Source: Dermatophagoides farinae
Taxonomy: Eukaryota; Arthropoda; Arachnida; Sarcoptiformes; Pyroglyphidae
Assembly: GCF_024713945.1 (NCBI RefSeq)
Contig: NC_134686.1
Span: 582,001-646,000, forward strand
Direction of reading: 5' to 3'
Length of the DNA stretch: 64,000 nt
In this document: positions 23,709 to 38,754 of the stretch, piece by piece
How positions within the stretch are numbered: the first letter of the stretch is position 1
How the letters are laid out: each line of letters opens with the position of its first letter
The notes under the pieces: generated by a model
Database searches by the model: none
Told to the model about the DNA's origin: nothing
What the model saw: the letters and a program-made list of their open reading frames with translations, nothing else
Program-made: the position numbers and the translations under genes

Positions 23709-26700
23709 TTTGATGAACAAATATCAAAAAGAAATCGAAATGAAAAGAAACTGAAATAGAAATGAAATTCTAAATGAATTCCAGAATAATAATAATAATA
23801 ATCATTGGGCGCCATCATCATCATTTTTTTTTTGGTTTTTTCGTTTTGTTTTTATTCTGTTGCCCGTTTATTTGCGGTGTAGAATATAGAATATTCAAAC
23901 ATGAACACACATACACACACACGATCAAACAAACAAATAATTTAAATTCAAGAATGATAAATCTTTTCACTATTCGTTGGAATTTTTGTTATTCTTGTGA
24001 ACATAAAAAGATAGACCAACCAACCAACCAAAAAAAATGGGTTCAATTTGCACACAAGCACATAAATAAACCTTAAATTCTTTTAAACACAGACACACTG
24101 AAAAAAATTTTTTTTTTGTCTCTCATTATAAATTCTTTTAGTGTTTCTTTCTCTATCTGAATTTTTTTTGTTGCGTTTGTCAATTGAATTTTTGTTTTTG
24201 GTTTCTTGATGGCATTTAGTGTTGACTTTTTTTATGGTTACTGGCCACCATTTTTTTTCAGTGATATACAACGATTCAAGATCATCGATTGTTTGAATGA
24301 ATTTCTATTTGGATTGGATTGAATGAATGAATGAATGAATGAAAACAAAACAAAACGAAAAATAAAGCAAATAAGGGAAAAAAGCAAGCAAAAAAAAGCA
24401 ATTTTGAAAAAATCAAAATTTTTTTCCACCTTTTTTTTCCAGCCATCAAAGTTTTTCTATTTTTTCATCATCATCAAATATTGACCTCCACATATAGTAT
24501 TATCTAACAAATATTGATACTATTGGAATTGTATAACGATGATTCATCATCAATTGATTTCTTTTGGGGATTCAAACAAACAACAGTTACAAATTTTCAT
24601 CATCATCATCATCATCATAAATTTTAATTTTTTTAAAAGGTAAAAAAAAAATTTACCTGTGTACTACACAGTGATGACATACACAATCATGATTTTTTTT
24701 TACTAATGGACTACAAAGATGATGATGATCATGGTTCAATGTTGTGTTGTAAAATATTTTTTTCATCATTATCATTGCAATAATTAACTCATCATGAAAA
24801 CTTCATCAACTAAAAAAAAAAAAAAATGGAGAAATGGAGTCAAACCAGCAATTCTCCACAGTGCACTAGACCGATCTAATGATCCAGAATGATGATGATG
24901 ATGATGATGATGACTAAATCCCAGGAATATGGAATTTTTTTTTCTTTTTTTCTGGCTAGAAAAAAATAAACAAAAAAAAAATACTGGAATTTGATCTTTT
25001 TTTTGTATCTGTGCTATAAGAATCAAATGATCTCAATTTTCAGTCAATTTTTTTTTCGCTATTATAGTCGTGTAAGGAAATGGAATCCAAATCAGAGAAA
25101 AAACACACACACACACCCAAACAGGCAACAAATAACAAAAAAAAATCACCAGGAGTTCGAATAAAAAAGAAAAATGAACGGTAAATAAACAGAAAAAAAA
25201 TCTGTGGCTGTATGACTGTATCATAATGTTGTTGTTGTTTACAAAATCCGGGTCGAACAACAACAACAACAACAACAACTACGACAACAACAGGAGAAAG
25301 ATGAAAATAAACGAAAAAAAAACTTTTCAATTTAGATTTACATCAGTATTATATTTTATCATCATCAATGATGATGATGATGATGAATTCAACATCCAAA
25401 AATAAAATGAAATGAAATGAAACGTCATGTTTATAACAACTACCAGTTCATATTCGATTATATAGTGCACATAAAAAAAATATTTGGTTTTTTTTCTTCG
25501 GATTTCATTTGTATTCTATGTTTATTTTTGTTTTCCACGACAAACAGAACAGAACAGAATAAAACCAAAAAAAAAAAACGAATAGAAATGAAAACAACAA
25601 CAGAATCCATTACATTCAACATGAACACATATGCAGGCAACATCAACCTATTTTTACATGTGTGTGTGTGTGTATGCGAACTGAATGAGGTTAAAATCGA
25701 CAATTTTCTTTTTTTTTCTGTTCCAAGATTAAATAACTGCATACACATATGAATGACAATTTTTTTTTTATTTTCAATCAATAAAGAAACCACCAATCTT
25801 GAAGACCACAATAATGATGTTGTTGTTACAATTGAGAAAGAAAACATTGAAAACATTGAAACCTGATTAGATTAACAATAACCACGCCAAATTCAATGAG
25901 AATATGTAAATTTTACAATATATTATTGTATGCTATGAGTTGAATGATTCATTACGCCCATTTTTTTCGTTGTTGTTGGAATATTTAATTTTCCAAAATT
26001 TTTTTTCTTCCTGTCAACACACAAAGATGCACACACACACACACATGAACACCCAGAAAAAAACATTTGTAATTTTAATGATCTGGTGGTTGTTTTTGTT
26101 CTCCTTTTTCTTTTTCTTGTTGTTGTTGTTGTTGTTGTTTTTGTTATTTGCAGCAGAAAACAAAACAAGGTGTGATTTGATGACAAAATTTTCATAAAGT
26201 AAATTGATATCAAACATATTGTGTGTGTGTGTGTAATTTAAAATTTGAAATAAAATTTTCCAAAAATCTTCAACAACAACAAAAAAAAATAATCATAAAA
26301 AGAATGAAAATCAAATATCAATTTACACACAAAAACGCACGGAGAGAAAGTGGAAAAGTGAAGAAAACTTGAAATTTCAATTTGATATGGGAAAAAAAGC
26401 AAATTTCACTCGTTTTTCAATGTTTGAACAATAGAATTCAAACAATGATGGAAAATCCACACAAAGAATGAAAAAAAAATGCAAAAGAATCGTAAATAAA
26501 CTTGAAAACGAAAAAAAATGTTTGTTTTTTTTCGAGTGTTTTCAAACATTTATGGTAACTTTTTCTACTTTTTCTACTTGTTCCATGAAATTCTATCATC
26601 TTCAGGCAGGTTTTTCATTCATTTTTTTTTATTATTATTCTTGAAAAAAATGAGATATAAAGTGCCCAAAAAAAAAAAATATTTGACTCGTAGGCGGTTG

Positions 26701-27072
26701 TATACCAACCAATTCTACAAATCAAGAAAGTAAATGGCAGAATTATTTATATATATGCACACATACTCGAATTTCTCGCGAGTGCCTGACATAAAAAAAA
26801 TATAGAACATTCTATGCAGAATCAGATTTAATTAATTTTTCTCTTTTAATTTTCTCTTTCTCTCTAGATTTAATTATGGAACCGAAACTTGGCAATAAAA
26901 AAAATAGATTCATCATCATGAATCAATATCACATTGATTGATTGATTTAGATGAAATCAAAAAACAAAAACAAACAAACAAACAAAAAAAAATTCATATT
27001 TAAATGTAGTCGCTCAACTCAAATAAATTATTTCTTAAAATAAAAGAAAAAAAATCCAATCATTAGAATCAA
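23709..27072. other. Intergenic region upstream of the RIM/Fife gene
   Basis: Low-complexity DNA with CA, ATG/ATC, AAC and homopolymer tracts. No supported coding exon. The region immediately upstream of 27073 should contain the promoter or 5' UTR of the downstream gene, but no clear core promoter stands out. Confidence 0.6.
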
Positions 27073-30000
27073 ATGGATCCACATCATCGTTATTTGAGCC
27101 ATCATCGACAATCGTTGAGGCCTGGTGCCGGTTCATCAACAATGACATCATCGATGTTGGCATCACGATATGGATTATCAGTTGGTTCAACTAGTACTAA
27201 TACTACTGGTAGTACAAAACGAGCTTCAGTTAGTTGTGGATCATCGCCAATCAGATCACGATCAAATTCAACAAGCCGTTTTAAAGCAGCAGCAGCTGTA
27301 GCTGTTGCTGCTGCAACTGGTAATAAACATTCATTCAATTCACATCGTAAATCAATTGTACCTGGTTCAATGTCATTTACAAGTGTTCGTTCATCACCAA
27401 TAACTAGTGGTCTAAGTTCAACAGGAACATTATTAAATAGTACCGGTACTAGTGGCAGTTCCGGTACAAATTCTTCTGCATCATCAACAACAAGCAATAG
27501 TTCCGGTGCTAGTGCCAATAATAATTCAAGCACCACAGCTGCAGGTATATCTTCCACTGTTGTTTCATTCATGAAAAAGGTAAATATCGACAACAAAAAA
27601 AAAAATGAAATGAAATGAAATGAAATGAAAAAATCGAAATCGATTGAACAAGGAGAAAAAAAAATCACAAATTCGTTTTTTTTTTTTTTTGGTTCTATAC
27701 AAACAAACCTTTCTTAAGAATGTTATTTCTTGTTAAAAAACACTCGAAATACTATAATCATCATTATGTCTAGGTGTTTTTATAACGGGCAAGCAAGCAA
27801 GCCAGCAAAAAAAATAAAAATAAAATAAAATGCAAAAATGGGAATTCTTGGAAATCAAAAAATTTTTCAAGTGGAAAAGAAGAAGAAAAAAATTTTTCAT
27901 GTGTGCGACTTGAACTTTTTCTTTTTTTTTGCTTTGAATGCACACACACACAAAAAAAACGAGTATTTAGATGATCGAAAACGCCAACAAAATTCCAATG
28001 AATAAATGAATGAATAGGAACAAAAAAAAATGAATTCCAAAATTTTTTCCGATAATAAAAAGTCCAAGTTAGATAATGAGTTTTTTTTCTGTGTTTTGTT
28101 TTGTTTGATTTTTTTTGTGGGGCAATTCATTCATTCAAATGATTTTCACTCATTATTCAATATTTTAATTTGAATTTTTAAAAGTGAAACAAAAAATGAA
28201 AAATGAAAAATTCACACACACATACACACATTTTGTGATAAGCACACATCATCTTTATCATCATTATCGTTCAAATTTGATAAATTCAAATAGAACAATG
28301 GGATAGAAAAAAACGAAAAGAATTTTTTCATAGAAATGAAAAATTTTTGAAACCAACCCCCCCGCCCCCAAAAAAACGGACCAAATAGATTTATGAAACA
28401 AAAAATGTCACCAATATTCACAAATATTACACTGTGATGATTGAAATCGAAAAAAAAATCCAATGCCCATGGGAAACAGTAAATGGTAACAATAATTTTT
28501 TCGGAAAGGAAAAAAGAAAAAAAAGAAAACGAAAACCTGTTCTATTTTTAAAGTTTTTCCATTTTCGTTTTTCTTCTTCTTCCTATTTCCTGTGCAAGTG
28601 TGGGTAATTTTTTTTTTATTTTTTGGAAATGATCTATAAATGTCTGACAAACTTTTATACTATGACATCATAATCATCTAGAGATTTTGATTTTTTTGAT
28701 TTAATCAAAAAAAAAATTCTGAAATCAGAGGAAAAATGGGATTTTTTTTTTAATATCTCAAAAGAGGCTTTTCTAGTCTTTTTTACTCGGCAATAATTTT
28801 GCAAAACTTAAGCTATAAAAAAAACATACAAATGACGTCCAAATCATCATCAGAATACCTGCAAAACCCATTCCGCTACTACTTTTGGGTTACTATGGAC
28901 TAAAAGAATCAGCTACCACCCTCCCCACCACCAAAAAAATATCAGCCAATTCAAAATGATTAAGCCACATTAATGTATTCATTTTATTTTTTTTCATTTC
29001 ATTTCATTCCATTCTTGATGATGATAATAATGTTGATGTTGATGTGTAAATTCATTTACTCTCGCACAAAAAACAACTACTATAGTGAGTGAGAATAAAA
29101 AAGAATCTACTATTCTTGAATGAAAAAAAAGTAAAAAAAAAAATAAAATGAATACTCGAGAGAATTTTTCATCATCATAATGATGGTTTCATTTCTCTTC
29201 ATGTTTTTCCATTTCTTTTTCTTTTTATTCTGTCATTCACATCAACAGACACAAACACACATTTATTTTTATGCAATGTGCGAATCATAATTAACGCACT
29301 CCTCCACCATTAACGAATGAATGTACACACACAAACAAACATTTTTAGCAGTTACAAATTATTGAAATTACAATAACTTTTGATGATGATGATGATGAAG
29401 ATGATGCTATGACTAATGGTAAAAGCCAAAAAAAAAAAAAAAAAAAAATTCCATGTAAATAAATGCAATGCAACCATATATAATCATGGATGATCAGAAT
29501 CAGATGGATTCTTCTTCTTTGTCGTTTAGCAAAAAAAAGGTCAAAATTTATCAATCAATCAATCTGTTTTGTAGTGTGTGGGTGTGTGTGTGTGTGAATC
29601 TGGATCTATTTATAATGGTTAATGATGATCAACTATCAATCAATTATAAAATCCAACATGCAAGTGGAAAAAAAATGTTGAATGAAAAATAATTCACTTA
29701 CGTTAGATTTTTGAATGAGCAAGGATTTTCTATTCACTCTAAACACTTTTATGTTTCACTTATTATATTCCATTTAGTTGATGAATTTGGTTTCTTGGGA
29801 CTTAATGTTGATGTTGATGTTGATGATGATAGTTAATAATGATGATGATGTCATACACACGTGAGATGAGTTTTTTTGTTTTGTTTTGTTTTACTCTTCC
29901 ATTATTTAAAAAATGTTACACTTGGAAAAAAAACAGACACACACACACACACACGAAAATACAAAGTTTCCATTATATAACGTATTTATTATACAAAGAC

Positions 30001-33000
30001 AATGAGAACAGCTGATGCTGATGCTGCTGGTGCTAAATCAGTAGTTGCCAACCACCCTGTGATAAATGTTGCTGCAATTTATTTCAATTTTGTTTTGTTT
30101 TTCTTTTTTTTTCTTCAAGTTTGTAAATAAAGCATCACCAATCAATCAAAATAGTGGCGATAGTATTGATCAGAGTTTTGAACAATATCAAAAAAGTCTT
30201 CAACAACAACAACAACAAAGAAATTCAAGCACTGGTACAACAGCTTCCAATAATAACAATAATACACAGAATTCAACGGCTCAAAGTCCAACAAAATATC
30301 TTTTTTCTGCCATAACTGGTGCTTCAAATAATATAAATAATAATAATACAGGTTTATTATCATCATCATCAAATAATAGTAGTAGTGCTTCCTTTGGTCA
30401 AACAAATACTGGTAACATAATTGATCATGGCCATTCAAATATGACGAATTCTCCAATAATAATGATGAATAATTCATCTACATATTTATCATCATCATCA
30501 TCATCATCATTAACAACAACGGCAACGTCAACGATTGCAAATACAATATCACCATTGGTGCCTAATTCTTCATCATCATTACAGACAACAACATCACCAA
30601 CTGGATCGATGACTTCTGTATCGACTGTATCAACAATGATTGGTGCGCCTGGATATCAGACATCCATACAGAATACAGATCAACAACGTCCATTTGTATC
30701 GACAACAGCTAGTGGCCTTAGTAGTAATAATTCTGCAAATACTTATTTGTCTTCATCACCGATATCGGGACCATTATTTTCAAAAATTCGAGCCAAAGTT
30801 GCTTCAACATTTCAACAACAACAACAACAACAGCAGCAGCAACAACAACAACAACAACCACAATCACAACAATCACAACAATTAGTTAATAATTTTTCAA
30901 ATCAAAATTCCAGTACATCTGGTACGGACAATTCTTCTTCTTCCCTTCAAGATACAATGGATTTTGCATCGAAATCTCGAAATGGTTCAATTTCATCCAC
31001 AAGTGTTCAACAACAACAACAACAACCTACAACGGCAGGTACGCCTGTTTCGTCGTCAACTGGATATCAGCGAGCACCAATGCTAGCCATGATACATTCA
31101 TCACAATCAAGTTCATTAACCAATGAACAATTGACTGCTCATTTAACGGAAGAAGAACGGCAAATTTTACAAAAAGTTTGGCAAAAAGAAGAAGAATTCA
31201 AAGAAATTGCATTGAAAAAGTAAGCAAATGAAAAATATTCCAGATAATCAATCAGCAAAATTTTTTTTTGCTCTAAATAGTTTTGCCAAAAATATGTCCG
31301 GAACCGAGATAATTGTTGAAACGCCTACGGGTACAGGTACAATGCCAAATATACAGCCAACAGTTTCATCAGGTTTATTAGGTAGTCAAGGTAGTGCTGC
31401 ACCTGGTGATGTTTCACATTTATCAACAAATTTATTGGATCCAGTTGCTGCTGCCGTACATCGTCGCCGTTCATCGGCAATTTTATCGGCCGATGCTACC
31501 GGTTTCTGTCGTATATGTCGAAAAGTGATAATGAAAAATGAAACATCACATCGATGTTCCAATTGCCAAGAACTGGTCTGTGATGATTGTTCTTCATATT
31601 CTTCTAGAGAAGAATCCAAGGTTTGTGACAAATCAAAATATTTTTTTTTTTTTTTAATAAAAATTTCCAAAATTATTCTACAATTTTCTATAAAAGTATT
31701 GGATGTGTAGCTTTTGTAGACGTCGTGGTTCACATTTAGTGTTGGTAACAACAAGTGGACAAACTTCAACTACTTCTTCCATTGCGGCAGCTGCTGGATC
31801 ATATGAACCCTTTTTAACAACAACAACAACAACAACAGCAACATCTAAACGCCAACAATCATCATTGGATGCTCCATCCACAGCAACAGCTGGTATGACA
31901 TCTTCAATGAACAATTTATCTTCAACAGGAACCACAGCAACAACAACAAGTGGTCAACAATTTTTATCTGCCACACCAAATGCTTTCAATACAAAGGTAT
32001 GATTGATTTGATTGATTCAAAGTTTTTTTTTTTGTTCATCATGTTGTTTATCAAATTTTTTTGTCCAGCGTAAATTATCTTGGCAAGAAAATCAACGTCC
32101 AAATTCAGCCATAGAACAATTCGGTCAACAGGGACAAAATCGTCAAAGTTCATTAGATCTAAATCGTAGTTCATCCACACTATTGAAAACAAACATTAAC
32201 CCAGAGCCAAAATTTAATGTAAATCATCCACATCATCAAAAAACATCATCATCGAATCTACAACCAGAACAAACTTCTCGATCAAATCGAGTATATTCCC
32301 TTTCTGATGATGAAGAATTATGGAATGGTAATGATGATGATGATGACGATGATGATGAAGATGATGATGTTATGCTTAAAAATGATGATGATGATCAAGA
32401 GAATGATAAAAACATTGAAAATATTGATGTTCAAATGACGAATAATGGTGCCAATAATGTCCATTATGGAACATTACAATCGATGCCAGCTGAACAATTA
32501 ATGTTGAAACAACAACAACAACAAGGAATGACAACAATGAATTCGAAAAAATTGAAAAAGAAAATGCGACATCATCAAGCATTAGCACATCATCATAAAA
32601 TTCAATATAATTCTGATGATGATCTTTTAATGGGTAGTATGGTGCATAATGATAAAGAAAATGAAAATTCCCTATATTCAAGTACGCCACCCATCACTAT
32701 TACATCATTAGATGAACCTCAAACCACTATTGATCCATCAACTATTGTTCATCAACAAAATCTAACATTTAGTTTAGCTTCAGGAACATCGAATTCAGAT
32801 GCTTCAACAGTACCATCTTACGGTGTTTCTTATCAACAATGTCAAACAAAGCAAGCAAAAGTTCCTTTGGTTATGCCTAAAATCATATCGGTTAGTGGAA
32901 ATGGAAATGGATCTAAAGTAACACCACCACCTGGAACCATTACGGCAACTCATTGGTGGCGTTTAACGAATAAAGCTCGAAGTTTATCACGTGGTCAACT

Positions 33001-36000
33001 AGTTGGTTCTACAGCACCAATTGGAGCGCCGGAAAATTTTTACACTACACCTGGTATTCGAAAACAATTAAGCTCGGAAAGCTCCGATTATTCTGATGGA
33101 TTCAAGTAAGTGTTGTGAAACATGAATTGTTTTAGACAAGAGATAAACTAAAATTATTTAGATATAGCCCTCCACAAGATAGTTTAACACCATCATCGGA
33201 TTATTCACGATCTCCAAGAGAATCAGCTGATTCTGATATGCTTTGTTTACCTGGATATTCTCTGGGATATCGAGGCAGTGGTATACCATCGGTGATGATA
33301 GGTGAAGATGGGATCGGATCTAGTGGTGCAGGTGGTGGATCATTTTTATCTACTAAAGATTGCTATTTAAGACGTGGATCGACAGGTAGAGCTTTGCCAA
33401 AGATTCCTGTTGTCGGTGGTGGCAGTTCAATGTTAGATTTACCACAATCTCGTAAAGGATCACAACATTCGTTGGATATTCCTGCCGATCAACCAAGACG
33501 TGCTTCCGCTCCAGAATCCGGGGCGGATCCTATACGTATTGTAATTAATGAATGTGGTGATCTGTCTGCTAGTCACATGCAATTATCGACTGCATCAACA
33601 AAAACGCCAACCAATCAAATGTCGACTGAAAATGTAAAAAATATAACCGAAACTCCAAGTAGTAGTAGTGCTATAGCCGGAAAATCAACCCCACATCCAG
33701 GGCCAAGTATTATACAGGTGCCAACAGCTACTACTCTGCAACAACGAATGCGTTATCAATTATCTCGTGCTGCATCAATAACAACTCATTATGAACGTGC
33801 CATTTTACAGCGTGATAAATCCGATCAATCAATTCGAACGGGAGGATTTTCATTGGCAATTACCGGTGGAAAATTATGTGAACTAGATGGAATGTTGTAT
33901 GCATATATTACTTGGATAAAACCGGGTGGCCAAGCTGATAGGCAATCATTAAAATCGGGTGATAAAATCCTGGAATGGAACGGAAAATCTTTAGTGAATT
34001 GTAGCCATGAGCAAGTTGCACATATAATGGCTACTGCCGGTGATCAAGTGGAATTAATTGTCGAATCAATGACTCGTAATGATCATCCGACTAAACATAG
34101 ACGACATAGTATGGTGAATTCGAAGCAATCAACACCGGCATTAAATGAATCACAAACTAGTGGTACAAATGGTAGTGCTACATCATCAGTCAATACAGCA
34201 GTTTCTGCACGTCCAAGCTCAGCAGCAGCTGTTATATCGACCGGAAGTCTGGATGGTGGATCAATATCATCAATTTCATCATCGATTTCGGCAACAACAA
34301 TGACATCAACAACAACACTTCAGCAACAACAACAACAACAACAAGGATCTACATTATTAAGAAGACGTTTACCACAGATTCCTACAGCAGCAGCAGCAAA
34401 TGCACATCAATCTGGTTCATCAAGTACAACAAATTCTTCTGCATCATCAATGTCGAATTGTGCTGCTGCTTTATTGACCGATGCACAAATCTTTTTACAA
34501 GTCACAATTGATGCTAATATTCGTCAATTATCGGTTATGATCATTCAGGCGAAAGGTTTAGAACGACATCCAATTTATGGCCAAAATCTTGGCTTAGAAG
34601 CATATGCTCAACTACGTCTTTTACCAGAAATGTAAGTTTGCAATATATTATATTATGGTTTTATGTCTACTGGATGTTGAATCTTTATTATCATTATTCT
34701 TACTTTTATAACCTAGGGGATTCAAAATATGTCAAACCGAGCTTAGTCGTTCGTTCGATTGGAATGAAACATTAATCTATCATCAATTTCCACTTGAACG
34801 GGTTAGTTGATGATAAGCTTGTTTTTCTGTGTTTCACAAAAATCTTAATCGAAATATTTTTTTTCTTGATTTTTTTTTGAAATTTACAGATTGAAAAAAT
34901 CACCCTAGATTTAAGCATCTGGTGTACGAATCCAGCTACTTATATACCAGGTACTGGTGGAGGAATGGGTGGAAAACCACCACGGATAACCATTAGTGGT
35001 GGCTCAGTACCACAATCATCCATAATTGATCATCAATTAGCATCGACAAGAATTCCACTTAGAAGTGCATTGTTGATGCAAATATCTGAATGGTGGCCAT
35101 TGATTCCAAGCAATACTGATATCAACATTCCTCAATCGATTCAACAGATTCCATCGATAGCTGCCATTACTATCGCCACTAATACCGGACCACAACCAAT
35201 ACAACCATCAATTCCATTGCTCAATCAACCAAACATTAGTATTAGCCAACAATCATTGATGAATCCATCCAATCAAGCCTCAATGTTATCTGCTGCTATT
35301 TCAACTACAACTTCCAATTCATCCATGACGCCAACAGTATTTTTTCATAAAGCTCCATCAATGGACCATCTTGGTTCTCGTTCTGGTTCCGGTGCGAATT
35401 ATTTTTAAAATATTTTCATTTCCTATATTCTAAATCTTCTTTATTTTCTCAATTCTTCAATCAGGCCAAAATGGACAGCTGCTTCCGGATCAAATGTTGT
35501 CAGCAGCTGCAATGATGATGATGACTTCACGATCGACACCTGGTTCACGTCGTAATTCCAATCGTTCTGATCAAGGTGATTTCCCAATATTTCCGAGCCA
35601 TTTACAACCGATGGGTAGCCGTTCGGCAAGAACAAGTCCAAGAATGAAAGCATCACCAACGCCACCGCCAGTATCAAATTGGTTTACTCGATATCGATCT
35701 TCGCCAACATCACGTGCTTCTAGTACGGTTAGTTCAGCAGCAAGTAGTACTGGACGCCATTCTTTAGATGAATCTTATACAAGCCAATCAGGCGGCGGTG
35801 GTGTTGCTAGTAGCCGTGGAAATTCAATTGGTCCATTTACTGGTTCTCTTCGTTTGGCGCAAAATCGTCATTCAATTGGAAATCTTTATCCTGGAGGTCA
35901 TGGTGGTGGTACTAATGTTGTTGCTGGTGGATATATTTCTGCCGGAACAATCAACGGTAGGATGCAAACCAATAACAATAATTCTCAACATTTGTCCACT

Positions 36001-37596
36001 GCTGCTGATCAACAATCATTGGCCATGCGTAGAAAAAGTTCTTCAGCATTAGTTCACGTGGATCAAGGTAATATCTAATGCCTCATAATGGATGCATAAA
36101 TATAAATTCATATTAAAATGGGACAATTTTTTTTCAAATTTCATCCGAATGCAAAACATCGACATTGATGTATATGCATTTTTTTAGGATCAAAAAATCA
36201 GCTTTCCATCCCTGGTGGTTATAGTAAATTGGGTAACACTGATTCATATCAATATCTTTTGGAACAAAATAGTTCAAATGCAAGTGCTCGTATATCGAAT
36301 ACAATGAATGATGATTCAATTGAAATTGATCAAGATAGTGATCAAGAATCTGAAATAGCCGATGATACATCTGATGATGATGAAGATTTTGATAATCTAC
36401 TTAAAGATAGTAGTTATACATTGGATTCATTGGAAAATAAAGATCGTAATAGTCCACAAAAATTACAAGGAAAAATTTTAGGTATCAATAATAATGATAA
36501 TAATGAAGAGACAGCCAATAAAGCAACTACAACAACAAATACATTGAATGCTCCAAATTCTTTATCATTGGCAGTGAAAAATACTTCCAATGGTGGTGGA
36601 AAAGTAGGAAGCAATATTGGTGGTGGTGGTGCAAATTTAAATCTACTTGCAATTGATTCTATTCATGGTAGTAGATTTTCTGTAGAAACATCAGGTGGTA
36701 GTACTGCACCACCAACTCCATTACATGATGATTATGATGATGATAATTCACAAAATGGTGGTGGTCTAACCATTCCTGGTTGCCAGGAACGAAGACCAAG
36801 TTTTCTACGTAGATTAATGCCATCGGCGGCTGAAACTGTCATGCAAATGGTAATGGGCGGCCCTGGTAGTAATGCACAACCATCGGATGAAATTCTTCAT
36901 TCATCATCAACAATGATTTCAACATCAGTACAGCATGGACAAACAACACACCAACATCAACATAGTGAACCACCAAAACGAATAGTGAAAGTTGTTGGTG
37001 AAATTAAACTAGGTTTCATCATGACAAAAGGATTTCTAGAGATTGAAGTATGTGCTGCACGTGGTTTACCGGATTCATCATTTGGACCACATCCACCTGG
37101 TATGTGATATATTTTTTACTTCGTTTAATAATTTCTTGGTTTTGATTTTTCTTTTGTTGTTTTGTTTTGCACAAATTTTTTTTTCTCACCAGATACCTAT
37201 GTAAAAACATATTTAGTTGATCGTGGTCGTCAACTTTATAAACGAAAAACACATGTCATGTCCGGTAAAGATCCACATTATCGTCAGACATTAAAATATG
37301 ATGCTTCAATTATTTATGGTCGTACATTGTTAGTATCAGTATGGGAGAAACAACGTCGTCGCCATACATTCGATGCAAATACACCGATTGGTTCAGTAGA
37401 AATAAATGTAAATCAATTACAATTACATAAATTAACCATACGTTGGTTTAAACTGCGAACCATTGTCAATCAATCGAATGATTCAACGGCAAGAAATTCT
37501 TTAATTGATCCACCCACTATTATTGGTTCATCAACATCTGTTAGTTCTGCACAAATTCAACAACAAGATTCAATGGAATCAAATGATGATTATATG

Positions 37597-37627
<31 letters not shown>

Positions 37628-37701
37628 GACCATCATCATCAACATCATCATCATCATCATCGAAACCAATGCAACCAACAATAACAATTGACGATGAGTA
37701 G
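27073..37701 (+). CDS. RIM/Fife-family presynaptic active-zone scaffold (zinc finger, PDZ, two C2 domains)
   Basis: Exons: 27073-27579, 30120-31219, 31281-31620, 31697-31996, 32069-33105, 33162-34631, 34717-34801, 34890-35391, 35465-36067, 36188-37099, 37193-37701. All junctions are GT-AG and phases agree, giving about 2454 residues. A Ser/Thr/Asn/Gln-rich N-terminus of ~500 residues precedes a RIM-type Rab-binding helix (LTEEERQILQKVWQKEEEF, ~506-530). Then come a FYVE-like zinc finger with four CxxC pairs (GFCRIC...HRCSNC...CDDC...CSFC, ~611-656), a PDZ (GGFSLAITGGK...GDKILEWNGKSL, ~1320-1400), a C2A split over three exons (~1535-1685) and a C2B (~2245-2385, DTYVKTYL...GRTLLVSVWEK). The family tethers vesicles and calcium channels at active zones. 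PDZ and C2B look more divergent than a typical Rim, so Fife (Piccolo-RIM related) is an alternative. The first ATG is chosen because it opens exon 1; a 5' non-coding exon is possible. Confidence 0.87.
30815..30858 (+). repeat. Coding CAA/CAG (polyglutamine) tract in the RIM/Fife gene
   Basis: A run of about 14 glutamine codons, CAA interrupted by CAG, lies in exon 2 in the disordered N-terminal region. Similar shorter Q tracts occur at 30202, 31009, 32510, 34321 and 37601. They are likely length-polymorphic. Confidence 0.85.
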
Positions 37702-38723
37702 AAACTTGATGGCCTTATCATTTTCAATGAATATAAAAAAAAAGATTACAATAACAACAACCTCACATAACCATTACACACACACACACAATCATTATCA
37801 TCAGTGTTCCATCACTGATTTCACGCTTTCATTTTTTTTTTAATTTCTAAAAAAAATTCCATTTCACCATATCACCATATCACCAAATCATCATCATCAT
37901 CAACACAACACTATTTATCGAAAATTATTATTCTGGTGAAAAAATGATTGAAAATAATCAATTTATATGAAACCAATTTCCATTTTTTTTTTCATTCCCT
38001 CTCTGAAATTCACACTCACTCACTCACTCACTCAAACACACACTTGCCGATTTGAGTTTTTTTTTTGCACCAACCCAATTTTTTTTTCTTGCAAACAGAA
38101 AAAAATCCAAGAATAAGGGATACATATCAAATAATAATAATAATAAAAAGTTACATTTTGAAAGAAAAAAAATCAAAATGTTTCAAGTATGTCCCAGTAG
38201 AAAATTTTTGTTTTACCCAATTCTTTCACACATGAACACTATGGAAAAGAATTTTGTTTCTCATCCATCAACCATCATTATCATTAAGAATCTCAATTAA
38301 AAAAAAAGCTCAATATTTTTTTTCCTGTTGATTTTGAATTTTTGCATCACACACACACTGATTATTACAAATTGAAAATGAATTTATGTTTTGTTTTTGT
38401 TTTTGTTTTTGTTTTTGTTTTTTGTTTTTTGTTTTTTTTTTTTTTTGATGAGCAAAAAGAATTTATCGAATTTATTGATCTCTCTTTATCTATTTTTTTT
38501 TCTCCAATTTTGAAATATTCAAGAGAGAATTTCACTGTGTTACAAAAAAACAAAAAAAAATTCTGTATTTTTATTCCATTTCATTCCATTTTTTTTCTGG
38601 TTCCATCTTTATTTGTTTGTTTGTGATGATGGTTTTTTCTTTTTTTGTCATTCATCCATCAATTGAATACATCATGTCATTTCATACACACAAACACAAG
38701 GAGATTTGAAACGCACAAAATAT

Positions 38724-38754
<31 letters not shown>

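Noticed and set aside
27102-27668. 188-codon antisense frame opposite the first RIM/Fife exon
   Set aside because: A shadow frame caused by codon bias on the sense strand; the sense frame splices in phase into a recognised gene.
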